From the NCBI GenBank assembly GCA_902514625.1, contig CABXRK010000001.1, positions 17,739 through 81,738 of the forward strand: DNA of 64,000 bases, in the 5' to 3' direction. The notes under the pieces were generated by a model that ran no database searches, was not told the origin of the DNA, and saw only the letters and a list, made by a program, of their open reading frames with translations. Source of the stretch: an uncultured Bacteroidota bacterium (GTDB lineage: Bacteria; Bacteroidota; Bacteroidia; Flavobacteriales; Flavobacteriaceae). A program made the position numbers and the translations under genes. Positions 19,860 to 27,733 of this stretch are shown here, one piece after another (within the stretch, counting starts at the first letter, position 1; the number at the start of each line of letters is the position of its first letter).

Positions 19860-20076
19860 TCTTTAAACTTTATAACCCCCAATTATTTTTAAAATAGGTA
19901 AAAAAAATTAGATAAATTGAAAAAAATAAAGATAATAAATTCCTTATACTGATTTGTTTTCATTAAATTATTTTTGAAAATCATTATCTAAAAGTGAAGA
20001 TACTAGTTTTTTAAACTCTATAAAATCTTTTAGAAAAAAACATTTAATTGATCAATGAGAAATAAAATTATATTTC
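19860..20076. other. Intergenic gap where fabH often sits; no gene seen
   Basis: 217 bases between accB and rpmF, both on the minus strand. I read both strands and find only short frames interrupted by stops, and no fabH-like sequence. It may hold the accB promoter and the rpmF terminator, but no convincing element stands out. Confidence 0.5.
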
Positions 20077-20274
20077 CTATGCTTCCGAGATTTCTTCATT
20101 ATCTATAATCACTTTACCTTTATAATATAATTTCCCTTCATGCCAATGAGCCCTATGGTAAAGATGAGCTTCGCCCGTAGTTTTATCAATAGAAATTTGA
20201 GAATGAGAAGCTTTATAATGAGTCCTTCTTTTATTTCTTCTCGTTTTAGAAATTTTTCTTTTTGGATGTGCCAT
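20077..20274 (-). CDS. rpmF: 50S ribosomal protein L32
   Basis: A 65-residue basic protein opening [20 protein letters not shown], the L32 signature for binding 23S rRNA. The usual zinc-binding cysteines are absent ([10 protein letters not shown] where related proteins often have CPTTGEAH), so this is a cysteine-free form that would not need zinc. It lies 21 bp downstream of the DUF177 gene, in the classical yceD-rpmF pair. Confidence 0.97.
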   Translation of the reverse strand: MAHPKRKISKTRRNKRRTHYKASHSQISIDKTTGEAHLYHRAHWHEGKLYYKGKVIIDNEEISEA

Positions 20275-20295
20275 TTTATATGCTTAAAATTAATT

Positions 20296-20808
20296 TCAAA
20301 GTAAATCTTTTAATTTATCCCATCTAGGATCTGTTTTTTTTAAATTTCTTGGTTGATATTCTTTTAACTTTTTTAGAACGTAGGAATCTAAAGTGCCTTT
20401 TTTAATCCCAGGATGTGTTTTTTTTAAAGGAATAGATAATATTAACATTTCATAAATATATTGAGAAATATCAATCTTATGACTGCCGTGAGGAAGAAAA
20501 ATAATTTCATCATCAATATCATTATATTCTTTAGCGAATTTAACCATTATCTTAAATTCTTCTTTAATAGTCATGTCAAACGGTTCATTTGACACATCAC
20601 AATCAATATTAATAATCCCGGATGAATAAAATTTTATATTAATCAAATTAAACTTCTTTTCTAATGAAACTAAAGTTTTTATTTTTGAAAAATTAAATTC
20701 CTTATATTCAAAAGCTTCAAAGAACCCATTATCAATTTCAAAATCATAATTATAAACTCCTTCCTTCAATCCTCCAAAATGAATGATATACTTTGACAAA
20801 GAATTCAT
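20296..20808 (-). CDS. DUF177 (YceD family) protein
   Basis: 170 residues. The family core is visible as the conserved strand-rich segment around IDCDVSNEPFDMTIKEEFKIMVKF and the acidic DDEIIFLPHGSHKIDISQYIYEMLILSIPLK block, ending in a DPRWDKLKDLL tail. YceD homologues are linked to 23S rRNA accumulation in bacteria and plastids, and in nearly all bacteria the gene precedes rpmF, as here. Co-transcription is likely from a -7 box 20 bases upstream. Confidence 0.9.
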   Translation of the reverse strand: MNSLSKYIIHFGGLKEGVYNYDFEIDNGFFEAFEYKEFNFSKIKTLVSLEKKFNLINIKFYSSGIINIDCDVSNEPFDMTIKEEFKIMVKFAKEYNDIDDEIIFLPHGSHKIDISQYIYEMLILSIPLKKTHPGIKKGTLDSYVLKKLKEYQPRNLKKTDPRWDKLKDLL

Positions 20809-20827
20809 GATTTCGTTATTGAGCGAG

Positions 20828-20835
20828 CAAATTTA
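20828..20835 (-). promoter_or_regulatory. Predicted -7 box (TAAATTTG) for the DUF177-rpmF operon
   Basis: On the minus strand TAAATTTG matches TAnnTTTG exactly and lies about 20 bases before the DUF177 ATG. A -33 TTG is not obvious. Confidence 0.35.
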
Positions 20836-20877
20836 ATAAAATTTTGAGTATCCTGTGGTTTAATCTAAATTTTTAAT

Positions 20878-21888
20878 TTAAATCCTCTTTTTAGATCTTC
20901 TAATTAAAATTTTTCTTGCTAATAAAAGCGCTTCAATAAATGATTCTTTATTAGCTATTCCTTTCCCTGCAATATCATAGCCAGTCCCATGATCAGGAGA
21001 TGTCCTAATCTTATTTAAACCAGCGGTAAAATTAACTCCCTTTCCAAAAGAAACTAATTTAAATGGAATTAATCCTTGATCGTGGTAAATAGCTAAAACA
21101 GCATCAAATTCTAAATATTTCTTAGTCCCAAAAAAACTATCAGCAGAATAAGGGCCAAAGGCTAAAACCCCTTTTTTATTTATTTTTTTTATAGTAGGTA
21201 TAAGAATTTCCTTGTCCTGATCACCAATAATTCCATTGTCTCCAACATGTGGATTTAAAGATAGTACAGCAATTGAAGGAGATGATATACCAAAATCCTT
21301 TTTAAGGGATTCTTCTATAATTCTCACTTTCTTTTCTATTAAAGAAGATGAAAAATAAGAGTTAATTTCTTTTATATTTATGTGCTCGGTTAATAATCCA
21401 ACTTTAAATTTTCTGCTAACCATTAACATCAAACTGTCTCCTTCTAGCTTATCATTAAAATACTCGGTGTGGCCATTATAATTAAATCGCTCCGTTTGTA
21501 TGTTAGATTTATTAATTGGTGCAGTAACCAATGCCGAAATATTATTTTGAATTAATGCTTTAGTTGAAGCTTCTAAACTTTTTAAAGAAATTTCTCCTGC
21601 TTTTTTAGAGACTTTTCCAAATTTCACATTATAATCCTGATCTAATACATTAATAATATTTAATTGATTTGTTTTTGGTTTTTTAATGTCCTTTAAAATT
21701 GTAATTTCTGTGTTTAAATTAAAATGTTTTTTTTGAAAAGACATGATCTTTAAACTCCCAAAAACAATTGGAGTGAAAAAGTCATACATTTTTTTATCTT
21801 CAAAAGTCTTAAGAATTACCTCAATTCCTATGCCATTTGGATCCCCTATTGAAATCCCTATTATTATTTTTCTTTGAAGAGCCATCAA
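20878..21888 (-). CDS. pdxA: 4-hydroxythreonine-4-phosphate dehydrogenase
   Basis: Oxidises 4-phosphohydroxy-L-threonine in pyridoxal-phosphate synthesis (DXP-dependent route). The start region ISIGDPNGIGIEV, the VTAPINKSNIQ and GHTEYF segments, the metal-binding LNPHVGDNG and the IYHDQGLIPFK block are all characteristic. The length of 336 residues is normal. It is divergent from ribE (52 bp) and lies upstream of DUF177-rpmF, a common flavobacterial order. Confidence 0.96.
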   Translation of the reverse strand: MMALQRKIIIGISIGDPNGIGIEVILKTFEDKKMYDFFTPIVFGSLKIMSFQKKHFNLNTEITILKDIKKPKTNQLNIINVLDQDYNVKFGKVSKKAGEISLKSLEASTKALIQNNISALVTAPINKSNIQTERFNYNGHTEYFNDKLEGDSLMLMVSRKFKVGLLTEHINIKEINSYFSSSLIEKKVRIIEESLKKDFGISSPSIAVLSLNPHVGDNGIIGDQDKEILIPTIKKINKKGVLAFGPYSADSFFGTKKYLEFDAVLAIYHDQGLIPFKLVSFGKGVNFTAGLNKIRTSPDHGTGYDIAGKGIANKESFIEALLLARKILIRRSKKRI

Positions 21889-21940
21889 TTCCTAGATTTA
21901 TTCCTATTTTTAATTCAAATTTAATCAATATAATTAATCA

Positions 21941-22537
21941 ATGTTCACTGGCATAATAGAGTGTTTTGGTAAAATAGTTAGAATAGAAAAAAAATCTGAA
22001 AATCTAAGCCTATATATTGATAGTCCAATAACTCCAGAATTAAAAATAGATCAAAGTTTATCTCATAATGGTGTTTGTCTAACAGTTGTCGGAATAAAAA
22101 AAACAATTTATAATGTAATCGCTATTAAAGAAACTTGTGAAAAAACCAATCTTAGGCTTCTAAAAATAGGTGATATTATAAATTTAGAACGAGCTATAAA
22201 AGTAGGCGATAGACTTGATGGTCATATTGTTCAAGGCCATATTGATCAAATAGGGGTTTGCTCAAAAATTATTGAACAAGGAGGAAGTTGGATCTTTTCT
22301 TTTAAATATGACCCTAAAAGTCAAAACATTACAATTAATAAAGGCTCTATAACTATAAATGGTGTAAGTTTAACTATAGTAAATTCAAACAAATCTTCTT
22401 TTTCAGTAGCAATTATACCTTATACCTACAAAAACACAAATTTTCATTTAATTTCTAAAGGATCACATGTGAACTTAGAATTTGATATATTAGGAAAATT
22501 TTTCCAAAAAAGGATGAATCTTTTTTTAAATAAGTAA
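21941..22537 (+). CDS. ribE: Riboflavin synthase alpha subunit
   Basis: Dismutates two 6,7-dimethyl-8-ribityllumazine molecules to riboflavin. The protein opens MFTGIIECFGKI, the nearly invariant start of the family. The two lumazine-binding barrels are seen in tandem, each with its SLT(V) segment: NGVCLTV near residue 45 and NGVSLTIV near 143. DGHIVQGHIDQIG is the inter-domain signature. At 198 residues the length is normal. Confidence 0.97.
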   Translation: MFTGIIECFGKIVRIEKKSENLSLYIDSPITPELKIDQSLSHNGVCLTVVGIKKTIYNVIAIKETCEKTNLRLLKIGDIINLERAIKVGDRLDGHIVQGHIDQIGVCSKIIEQGGSWIFSFKYDPKSQNITINKGSITINGVSLTIVNSNKSSFSVAIIPYTYKNTNFHLISKGSHVNLEFDILGKFFQKRMNLFLNK

Positions 22538-22579
22538 TGGTCTGTAAATTATTTTTAAATTAGTGGTAAAACAAAAAAA

Positions 22580-23848
22580 ATGAACATCCTTGAACTTTCT
22601 ACAATTTTACTTCTTTTAGCTTCAATTTTCTCGATAGTAAACTTAAGACTCTTAAAACTTCCCCAAACAATTGGATTAATGGTTTTAGCAATAATTTTAT
22701 CAGTTATTGTTTTAATTGTTGGATTTGTTTTTCCTGACTTTTTAGAAGCAGCTTCAAGCATTACTCAAAAGTTTGATTTTAGCACTTTGCTGATTGATGT
22801 AATGCTCCCTTTCCTCTTATTTGCTGGAGCTATTTCTATAAGTGTTCATGAACTATTAAAAGACAAATTAACAATTCTATTACTCGCTTCCTTTGGTGTT
22901 GTTTTTTCTACATTTACAGTTGGGATTGTTACTTTCTGGCTAACTCAACAACCTTTTCTTGGTTTAAGTTCATTAAACCTTACCATTATAGATTGCCTTC
23001 TATTTGGTGCGCTAATAGCTCCAACCGATCCAATTGCTGTTCTTGCAATGGTAAAAAAAATGAATTTATCTAAAGCTACGGAAACTCGAATAGCTGGAGA
23101 ATCTCTATTTAACGATGGTATCGGGGTTGTAATATTTCTTACTCTTTTAAATATTAAAATTGAAGGAATTGATACTGTTACTGTTCAAAGTGTCGGAAGC
23201 TTATTTATTACAGAAGTTCTCGGAGGGGCTATTTTAGGAGCTGTTATAGGATATTTAGGGTTAAAATTATTGTTATATATAGAAAACCAACATGTTGAGC
23301 TTGAAGTTATTATTACTCTATCTCTTGTGCTATTGGTTTCTGTTGTAGCTCATCGATTTCACTTTTCTGGTCCAATCGGTGTCGTTATAATGGGATTATT
23401 TTTAAATAGAAACATTGATACTGATGATCAAACAGAAGGAATTCAAAAAGCTATGGGCGATTATGTTTATAAATTCTGGCACCTTTTAGACGAAACATTA
23501 AATGCCGTTCTTTTTATCCTAATTGGATTAGAGATATTAGCAATTTTTAATGGATTTCAAATTAGTTATCTAATTCTTTCATTTTTAATAATTGTTTTAG
23601 TAGTTCTATCTCGTGGATTAGGTGTTTTTATTCCTATCAAATTACTTTCTATTAAAAAGAAATTTGAAAAAAATACTGCCCTAATAATAACCTGGGGGGG
23701 GCTTAGAGGAGGTTTAAGTATAGCGTTAGCTCTTAATTTGCCTGCATCACTAGGTGATGGTAAATCCCTAATTTTATTTTTAACTTATGCAGTTGTTTTA
23801 TTCACAATTTTAGTGCAAGGTTTAACGTTGAAAAAAATTGTTAAATAA
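22580..23848 (+). CDS. Na+/H+ antiporter, CPA1 (NhaP) family
   Basis: A 422-residue inner-membrane protein with about twelve hydrophobic segments. The ion-binding core is visible as LIAPTDPIAVLAM and ESLFNDGIGVVIF, the paired helix signatures of CPA1 exchangers. Late segments WGGLRGGLSIALAL also match the family. No C-terminal regulatory domain is present. Expected to expel sodium in exchange for protons, fitting a marine lifestyle. It follows ribE by 42 bp. Confidence 0.93.
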   Translation: MNILELSTILLLLASIFSIVNLRLLKLPQTIGLMVLAIILSVIVLIVGFVFPDFLEAASSITQKFDFSTLLIDVMLPFLLFAGAISISVHELLKDKLTILLLASFGVVFSTFTVGIVTFWLTQQPFLGLSSLNLTIIDCLLFGALIAPTDPIAVLAMVKKMNLSKATETRIAGESLFNDGIGVVIFLTLLNIKIEGIDTVTVQSVGSLFITEVLGGAILGAVIGYLGLKLLLYIENQHVELEVIITLSLVLLVSVVAHRFHFSGPIGVVIMGLFLNRNIDTDDQTEGIQKAMGDYVYKFWHLLDETLNAVLFILIGLEILAIFNGFQISYLILSFLIIVLVVLSRGLGVFIPIKLLSIKKKFEKNTALIITWGGLRGGLSIALALNLPASLGDGKSLILFLTYAVVLFTILVQGLTLKKIVK

Positions 23849-23851
23849 ATT

Positions 23852-24022
23852 TTATTTGGTTTTCCTAGAAGGAAGTAATAGTTCAATTAAAATTCCTAAC
23901 AATCCAAATAATAAACCTAGGATAAATCCTTCATAATGGTTTCTCCCTTTTCTTTCAGCTAAATAAGCTCCTATAGCGCCAAATATTATTCCAATTGCAG
24001 TAATTATTAATATCGATTGCAT
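23852..24022 (-). CDS. Small two-helix membrane protein
   Basis: A 56-residue frame with two hydrophobic glycine-rich segments (ILIITAIGIIFGAIGAYLA and GFILGLLFGLLGILIELLL) joined by a short basic loop (ERKGRNHYE), ending in PSRKTK. The composition and the K-G-R-N loop resemble small membrane proteins that flank transporters in Bacteroidota. It sits between the antiporter (convergent, 3 bp away) and the PhyH gene. Function is unknown. Confidence 0.6.
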   Translation of the reverse strand: MQSILIITAIGIIFGAIGAYLAERKGRNHYEGFILGLLFGLLGILIELLLPSRKTK

Positions 24023-24030
24023 AATTTTTT

Positions 24031-24843
24031 TTATTCCTTATATAAAACAGGATTTAAGTGAGTATTTATTACTTCGCCGACAATAGCATTAGGACACCAT
24101 GTATTCCAATCATTTTCTTGGCCTTCATTTTCAGGTTTTTTTAATTTCATTTTGTGATCCATATAAATAACTGTCATAACCTTCCTAGCATTATTAGTTT
24201 TATTAGCTCCAGCCCTATGAAAAACCCAACCCGAATGAAAACTAATTTCTCCTATATCAAATTTCTGAACAATATGATCAAAATCTGTAACCCTCAATCT
24301 CTCATGTATAATTTTTTCACTATCATCACTAATAGCAAGATCCCTGCCTTCTTTTATTTTATGACTTCCTGAACTAAATTCTAAAGGTCCCATTTCTAGA
24401 GGAGTTTCTTGAAGCGGAATCCATGCAGTAATAGTTTTATCTGATTCAAAAGGCCAATAATACTGATCTGCATGCCAGGGGGTAATCCCCCCTCCAGCCT
24501 CTTTAAATAAAGCCTGATCATGATACATTCTTACTCCAGTAATGCCCATTAAATTTGAAGCAATTCTTGCTAAACGTTTTGAAAAAACAAATTCTTTTAC
24601 CTGATCATTTTCTCTCCACAAATTCATCAATTGAAGAAATGCTTTACCATATGTATCTCTTTGATTCAAAGGTCTTTTATTTTTAGATAAAGAATCAACT
24701 GTTTTAGATATAACTTCATTATAATAATTAATGGTCTCTTTAGAAAAGACATTTTTAAGCTTAATAAATTTATTAATTTGAAAAAAACTAATTTGTTCTT
24801 TAGAGAGGCTATAATAACTTTTAAGTTCTTTATTGTTATACAT
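24031..24843 (-). CDS. Phytanoyl-CoA dioxygenase (PhyH) family oxygenase
   Basis: Fe(II)/2-oxoglutarate oxygenase of 270 residues. The metal facial triad is visible as HAD (His124, Asp126) in PWHADQYYWPF and a distal His (His219 in WVFHRAGAN); Arg230 after it would hold 2-oxoglutarate. The substrate cannot be deduced. The PhyH superfamily includes lipid hydroxylases as well as the phosphonate oxygenase PhnY. The phosphonate operon starts about 1.7 kb away, but three unrelated genes lie between, so a link is only a possibility. Confidence 0.88.
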   Translation of the reverse strand: MYNNKELKSYYSLSKEQISFFQINKFIKLKNVFSKETINYYNEVISKTVDSLSKNKRPLNQRDTYGKAFLQLMNLWRENDQVKEFVFSKRLARIASNLMGITGVRMYHDQALFKEAGGGITPWHADQYYWPFESDKTITAWIPLQETPLEMGPLEFSSGSHKIKEGRDLAISDDSEKIIHERLRVTDFDHIVQKFDIGEISFHSGWVFHRAGANKTNNARKVMTVIYMDHKMKLKKPENEGQENDWNTWCPNAIVGEVINTHLNPVLYKE

Positions 24844-24884
24844 AAAATTAGATTTAAGTTATTTTAAAATTATAAAAATCTTTT

Positions 24885-25541
24885 CTATCTATCATTAAGT
24901 AAAGAAAAAACATAAAACATTTCTCTAGCTATTTGATAACTAGTTTTTAAATACTCTTTTTCTTCAATTTCAGAATTATCAAATAGTTTAGGATCTTTAT
25001 ATGCAATTGTCATTTTAAAATCTGAACCATAAACTAAAGGACATTTTTTTTCAGCAGAAGTACAGGTTAAAACTGCAACAAAATTATTTTTTGGATTGTT
25101 TATATGATTAATTTTTTTTGAAAACAATTTAATTTCTGGTTTATTTTGAGAATATCTAACCAAATAAATCGAATTTTTTTCTCTTGTTAGCTGCTTAACA
25201 AAAAACCCCATTTGGACTAACGAGTTAATAACTGATGGATGCACAAATGTTGATAAAGTACCCCCCGAGAAAGTTTCTAAATAATCCAAATTAAAAAACG
25301 AGGAAAAAACTTTAGCCCAAACCTGACAGTATTGACTTCTTCTAGAGTTATGTGTGCAAATAAAATTTAAATTTATTTTTTGATTCAATAAAATTTTATT
25401 TTTCAAATACTTAATTAAAGGATTTAAGACAAGCTTTCTGTCATAATTTAAATCTTTATTTTTTATACTTTCAATTACTTTATCAATCTTCAAAAAAGTG
25501 CCTTTTGTCATTCCTATTAAATTATACTTAAAATTAGCCAA
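24885..25541 (-). CDS. Low-molecular-weight protein-tyrosine-phosphatase / arsenate-reductase-like protein
   Basis: 218 residues with the catalytic loop C-x5-R (Cys62 to Arg68: CTHNSRR) in FICTHNSRRSQ, the P-loop of the LMW phosphatase fold used by both phosphatases and thioredoxin-type arsenate reductases. The later segment VLTCTSAEKKCPLVYGSDFKMTIAYKDP, with a Cys pair and an AYKDP acid, matches the flavobacterial group usually annotated as arsenate reductase-like. No other arsenic gene is nearby, so the substrate is open. Confidence 0.8.
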   Translation of the reverse strand: MANFKYNLIGMTKGTFLKIDKVIESIKNKDLNYDRKLVLNPLIKYLKNKILLNQKINLNFICTHNSRRSQYCQVWAKVFSSFFNLDYLETFSGGTLSTFVHPSVINSLVQMGFFVKQLTREKNSIYLVRYSQNKPEIKLFSKKINHINNPKNNFVAVLTCTSAEKKCPLVYGSDFKMTIAYKDPKLFDNSEIEEKEYLKTSYQIAREMFYVFSLLNDR

Positions 25542-25669
25542 TATTATTCTGATATAAATAAAATGCTATTTTAATTAAACTAAATATATTTGTTTATAAT
25601 TTAGTGAAATTCTATTAATGCTTTTTAATCAAAATGTGCTGTCAATTTATTTTGAAATTTAAATGTTAG

Positions 25670-26080
25670 ATGAAAAAAACAATAGTAAAAGAAGACTATC
25701 TTAAGATAATTTATAAAATCATAGAAAAAGGCGATAAAGTTTCTGTTTCTAAAATTGCTAAACATTTAAACATTAGTTATTCTTCTGTTTCTAACATGCT
25801 AAAAAAACTTAAAACACTTGGCTGGGTTTCTTATCAACCATATCAACCTATTAAACTAACACCTTTAGGAGAAAAAGTTTCCAGTAAAATTGTTTCTAAA
25901 CACAGGCTTACAGAAATGTTTCTTGTGGATGTTATGAAGTTTAAGCCAAATGAAGTTCATGAAATCGCTGAAGAAATTGAGCACATAAATAATCCCGAAT
26001 TTTTTAATAGAATGAAAAATTTAATAAAAAATCCTAAAAAAGATCCGCATGGATCTAAAATTCCAAATTCTAGTTATTAA
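25670..26080 (+). CDS. Short DtxR/MntR-type metal-dependent regulator
   Basis: A winged helix-turn-helix domain (residues 1-70: VSKIAKHLNISYSSVSNMLKKL) followed by the DtxR/MntR dimerisation and metal segment HRLTEMFLVDVM...VHEIAEEIEHI and a DPHGSKIP end. The His and Glu residues of that segment are the usual ligands for manganese or iron. At 136 residues the protein is MntR-sized and lacks the C-terminal FeoA/SH3-like domain common in Bacteroidota homologues. It likely senses Mn or Fe and may regulate the small membrane protein just downstream (8 bp). Confidence 0.85.
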   Translation: MKKTIVKEDYLKIIYKIIEKGDKVSVSKIAKHLNISYSSVSNMLKKLKTLGWVSYQPYQPIKLTPLGEKVSSKIVSKHRLTEMFLVDVMKFKPNEVHEIAEEIEHINNPEFFNRMKNLIKNPKKDPHGSKIPNSSY

Positions 26081-26088
26081 TTTTTATA

Positions 26089-26376
26089 ATGAACATACCT
26101 ATGATAGAATGGTGCAAAAAATACTTAGGTTGGCTAGGTTTTATATTTTTTTTATTGGGAGGTTTACTCACTTTTATTAGTGACTACTTTTACAACATCA
26201 ATATATCTGAATTGGCTTTTAGTTCTTTCGGAATAATGGCAGCATGTCAAACTATTCAAGACCTTTTGCTGAAAAGAATTTCAAAAAATTGGTCAAATAA
26301 AAAAAGATCCCTTTTTATTTATTTCATTATCATTATGTCTTTAATCATATTTGTTTTTTTGCCTTTTTATTTTTAA
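26089..26376 (+). CDS. Small membrane protein, unknown function
   Basis: 95 residues with three hydrophobic segments (about 14-32, 40-55 and 75-95). No recognised family. Its close position behind the DtxR/MntR-type regulator suggests joint transcription. It ends 207 bp before mpnS; that gap has no ORF. Confidence 0.6.
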   Translation: MNIPMIEWCKKYLGWLGFIFFLLGGLLTFISDYFYNINISELAFSSFGIMAACQTIQDLLLKRISKNWSNKKRSLFIYFIIIMSLIIFVFLPFYF

Positions 26377-26583
26377 TACAATAAATTTATTTTGTTTTAA
26401 TTTTAATTAATTTATACTCAAAAAATCTTTAAAAATAAAAGGAACCCTATATTTAAATCCTCAATTATTGTTGATAAATTTTGTTCTAAAACTATGCAAA
26501 ACTTACAGAAGATTTAAGATCTTAGAGAAAGATTTAAAAAAATCATAATATTTGCCACAAATTTAAAAGTCAAAGAGTTATAA

Positions 26584-27732
26584 ATGTTAGATAAAAAGAA
26601 ATATTTTGAGTTAATCGGAAGCAGAATAAGAAGTGAATTAAACGATTTAAAAAGAACGCCTGAATCAGCTGCTTTTGAATTAAACTTTGAAGTTTCAGAA
26701 CTAAATAAAATATTAGAGGGAAAATCCTCAAAAAAGGAAATAAATACACTCATTAATAAAATGGGTGATTTCTATCCTATCGATATCTCAGATCTATATA
26801 TTTTAGAAGATGATTGTTCTAATGGAATTAAAATTATGACCGGTAAAGATTCTATTAAAACCAGTCGAGTCTTTAATAGAAAAAACAGCAATGGTAAACT
26901 ACTACCTTATTATGAATATAGGGATAGTGCGATGTCAAAGTTAGGCCCATTTAAGCCTGAATGGATTAAAGAATTAAGAAATGTTAATAATTCTGATCCA
27001 CATAATCCTGAAATTGCATATAACAACGGTCACTTTTTACATCAATTAACATTTTTTATTGGGCCAGTAAATTTCTATTGGAAGGAGGGTGAAAATTATT
27101 ATTGTGAAGAAATGAATACTGGAGACTCAAATTACATTACACCTTTTTATCCTCATTCTTTTTCAAGTAGAGATAATTCAAAAGATGCAATTATTATAGC
27201 AGTAACTTTTGGTGGAGAAGTTAGAAGAGCCCAAAAAGAAATGTATTGGCTTGGAGAAGAAAGAGTAAATAAATATAAAAACTTTGGTAAACAAAAAAAT
27301 AAGGAAAATTTCAATCCTATAATTATTAGTAAAAATAAAATATTCAATGAAAACAAAAATTATTTAATTAAAGATTTAGCATACCCAAATCATCTAGAAA
27401 TTGCCAAAGGAATGGAAATACAAGTCTTAAATACTAAATCTGAAACTGATTATTTTGAAAGCCCTTTTCATTCATTTTTATTCAATTATGGTAATTGTAA
27501 AATCCTATTTAATTGGAAAATGAATAATGTCATTCATCAACACATATTATTACCTGGAGATTCTATTTATATTCAGCCCTTCATTTCTTATAGTTTCACT
27601 AATGTGGAAGATGCCAATGCTAAGCTTATAGTTTATGAGGTTGCTGGAGCAATGAATAGTTTAGCGCAAATTGAATTATCATACTTTAATGATAGTAGTC
27701 GACTAGCTAATGAAACTAAAAAATGGTTTTAA
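26584..27732 (+). CDS. mpnS: Methylphosphonate synthase (HEPD/MpnS-family Fe oxygenase)
   Basis: 382 residues with the layout of the HEPD/MpnS family: an N-terminal helical/HTH-like part (about 1-70), a first cupin (about 140-215) and a second cupin (about 285-360). In the first cupin the iron site reads His150...Gln154 (GHFLHQ) and His191 (FYPHSF). Residue 185, where HEPD keeps its metal-binding Glu six residues before the last His, is Ile. From memory, Nitrosopumilus MpnS uses His148, Gln152 and His190 with Ile184 at that place, so spacing and residues point to MpnS. It would convert 2-hydroxyethylphosphonate with O2 to methylphosphonate plus a one-carbon acid. It is the first gene of the phosphonate operon, one base before pepM. 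HEPD activity is the main alternative. Confidence 0.85.
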   Translation: MLDKKKYFELIGSRIRSELNDLKRTPESAAFELNFEVSELNKILEGKSSKKEINTLINKMGDFYPIDISDLYILEDDCSNGIKIMTGKDSIKTSRVFNRKNSNGKLLPYYEYRDSAMSKLGPFKPEWIKELRNVNNSDPHNPEIAYNNGHFLHQLTFFIGPVNFYWKEGENYYCEEMNTGDSNYITPFYPHSFSSRDNSKDAIIIAVTFGGEVRRAQKEMYWLGEERVNKYKNFGKQKNKENFNPIIISKNKIFNENKNYLIKDLAYPNHLEIAKGMEIQVLNTKSETDYFESPFHSFLFNYGNCKILFNWKMNNVIHQHILLPGDSIYIQPFISYSFTNVEDANAKLIVYEVAGAMNSLAQIELSYFNDSSRLANETKKWF

Positions 27733-27733
27733 A

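Noticed and set aside
26584..27732. XRE-type transcriptional regulator with cupin domain
   Set aside because: The HTH-like N-terminus could suggest this, but two cupins, the metal residues and the operon with pepM and ppd fit MpnS/HEPD oxygenases.
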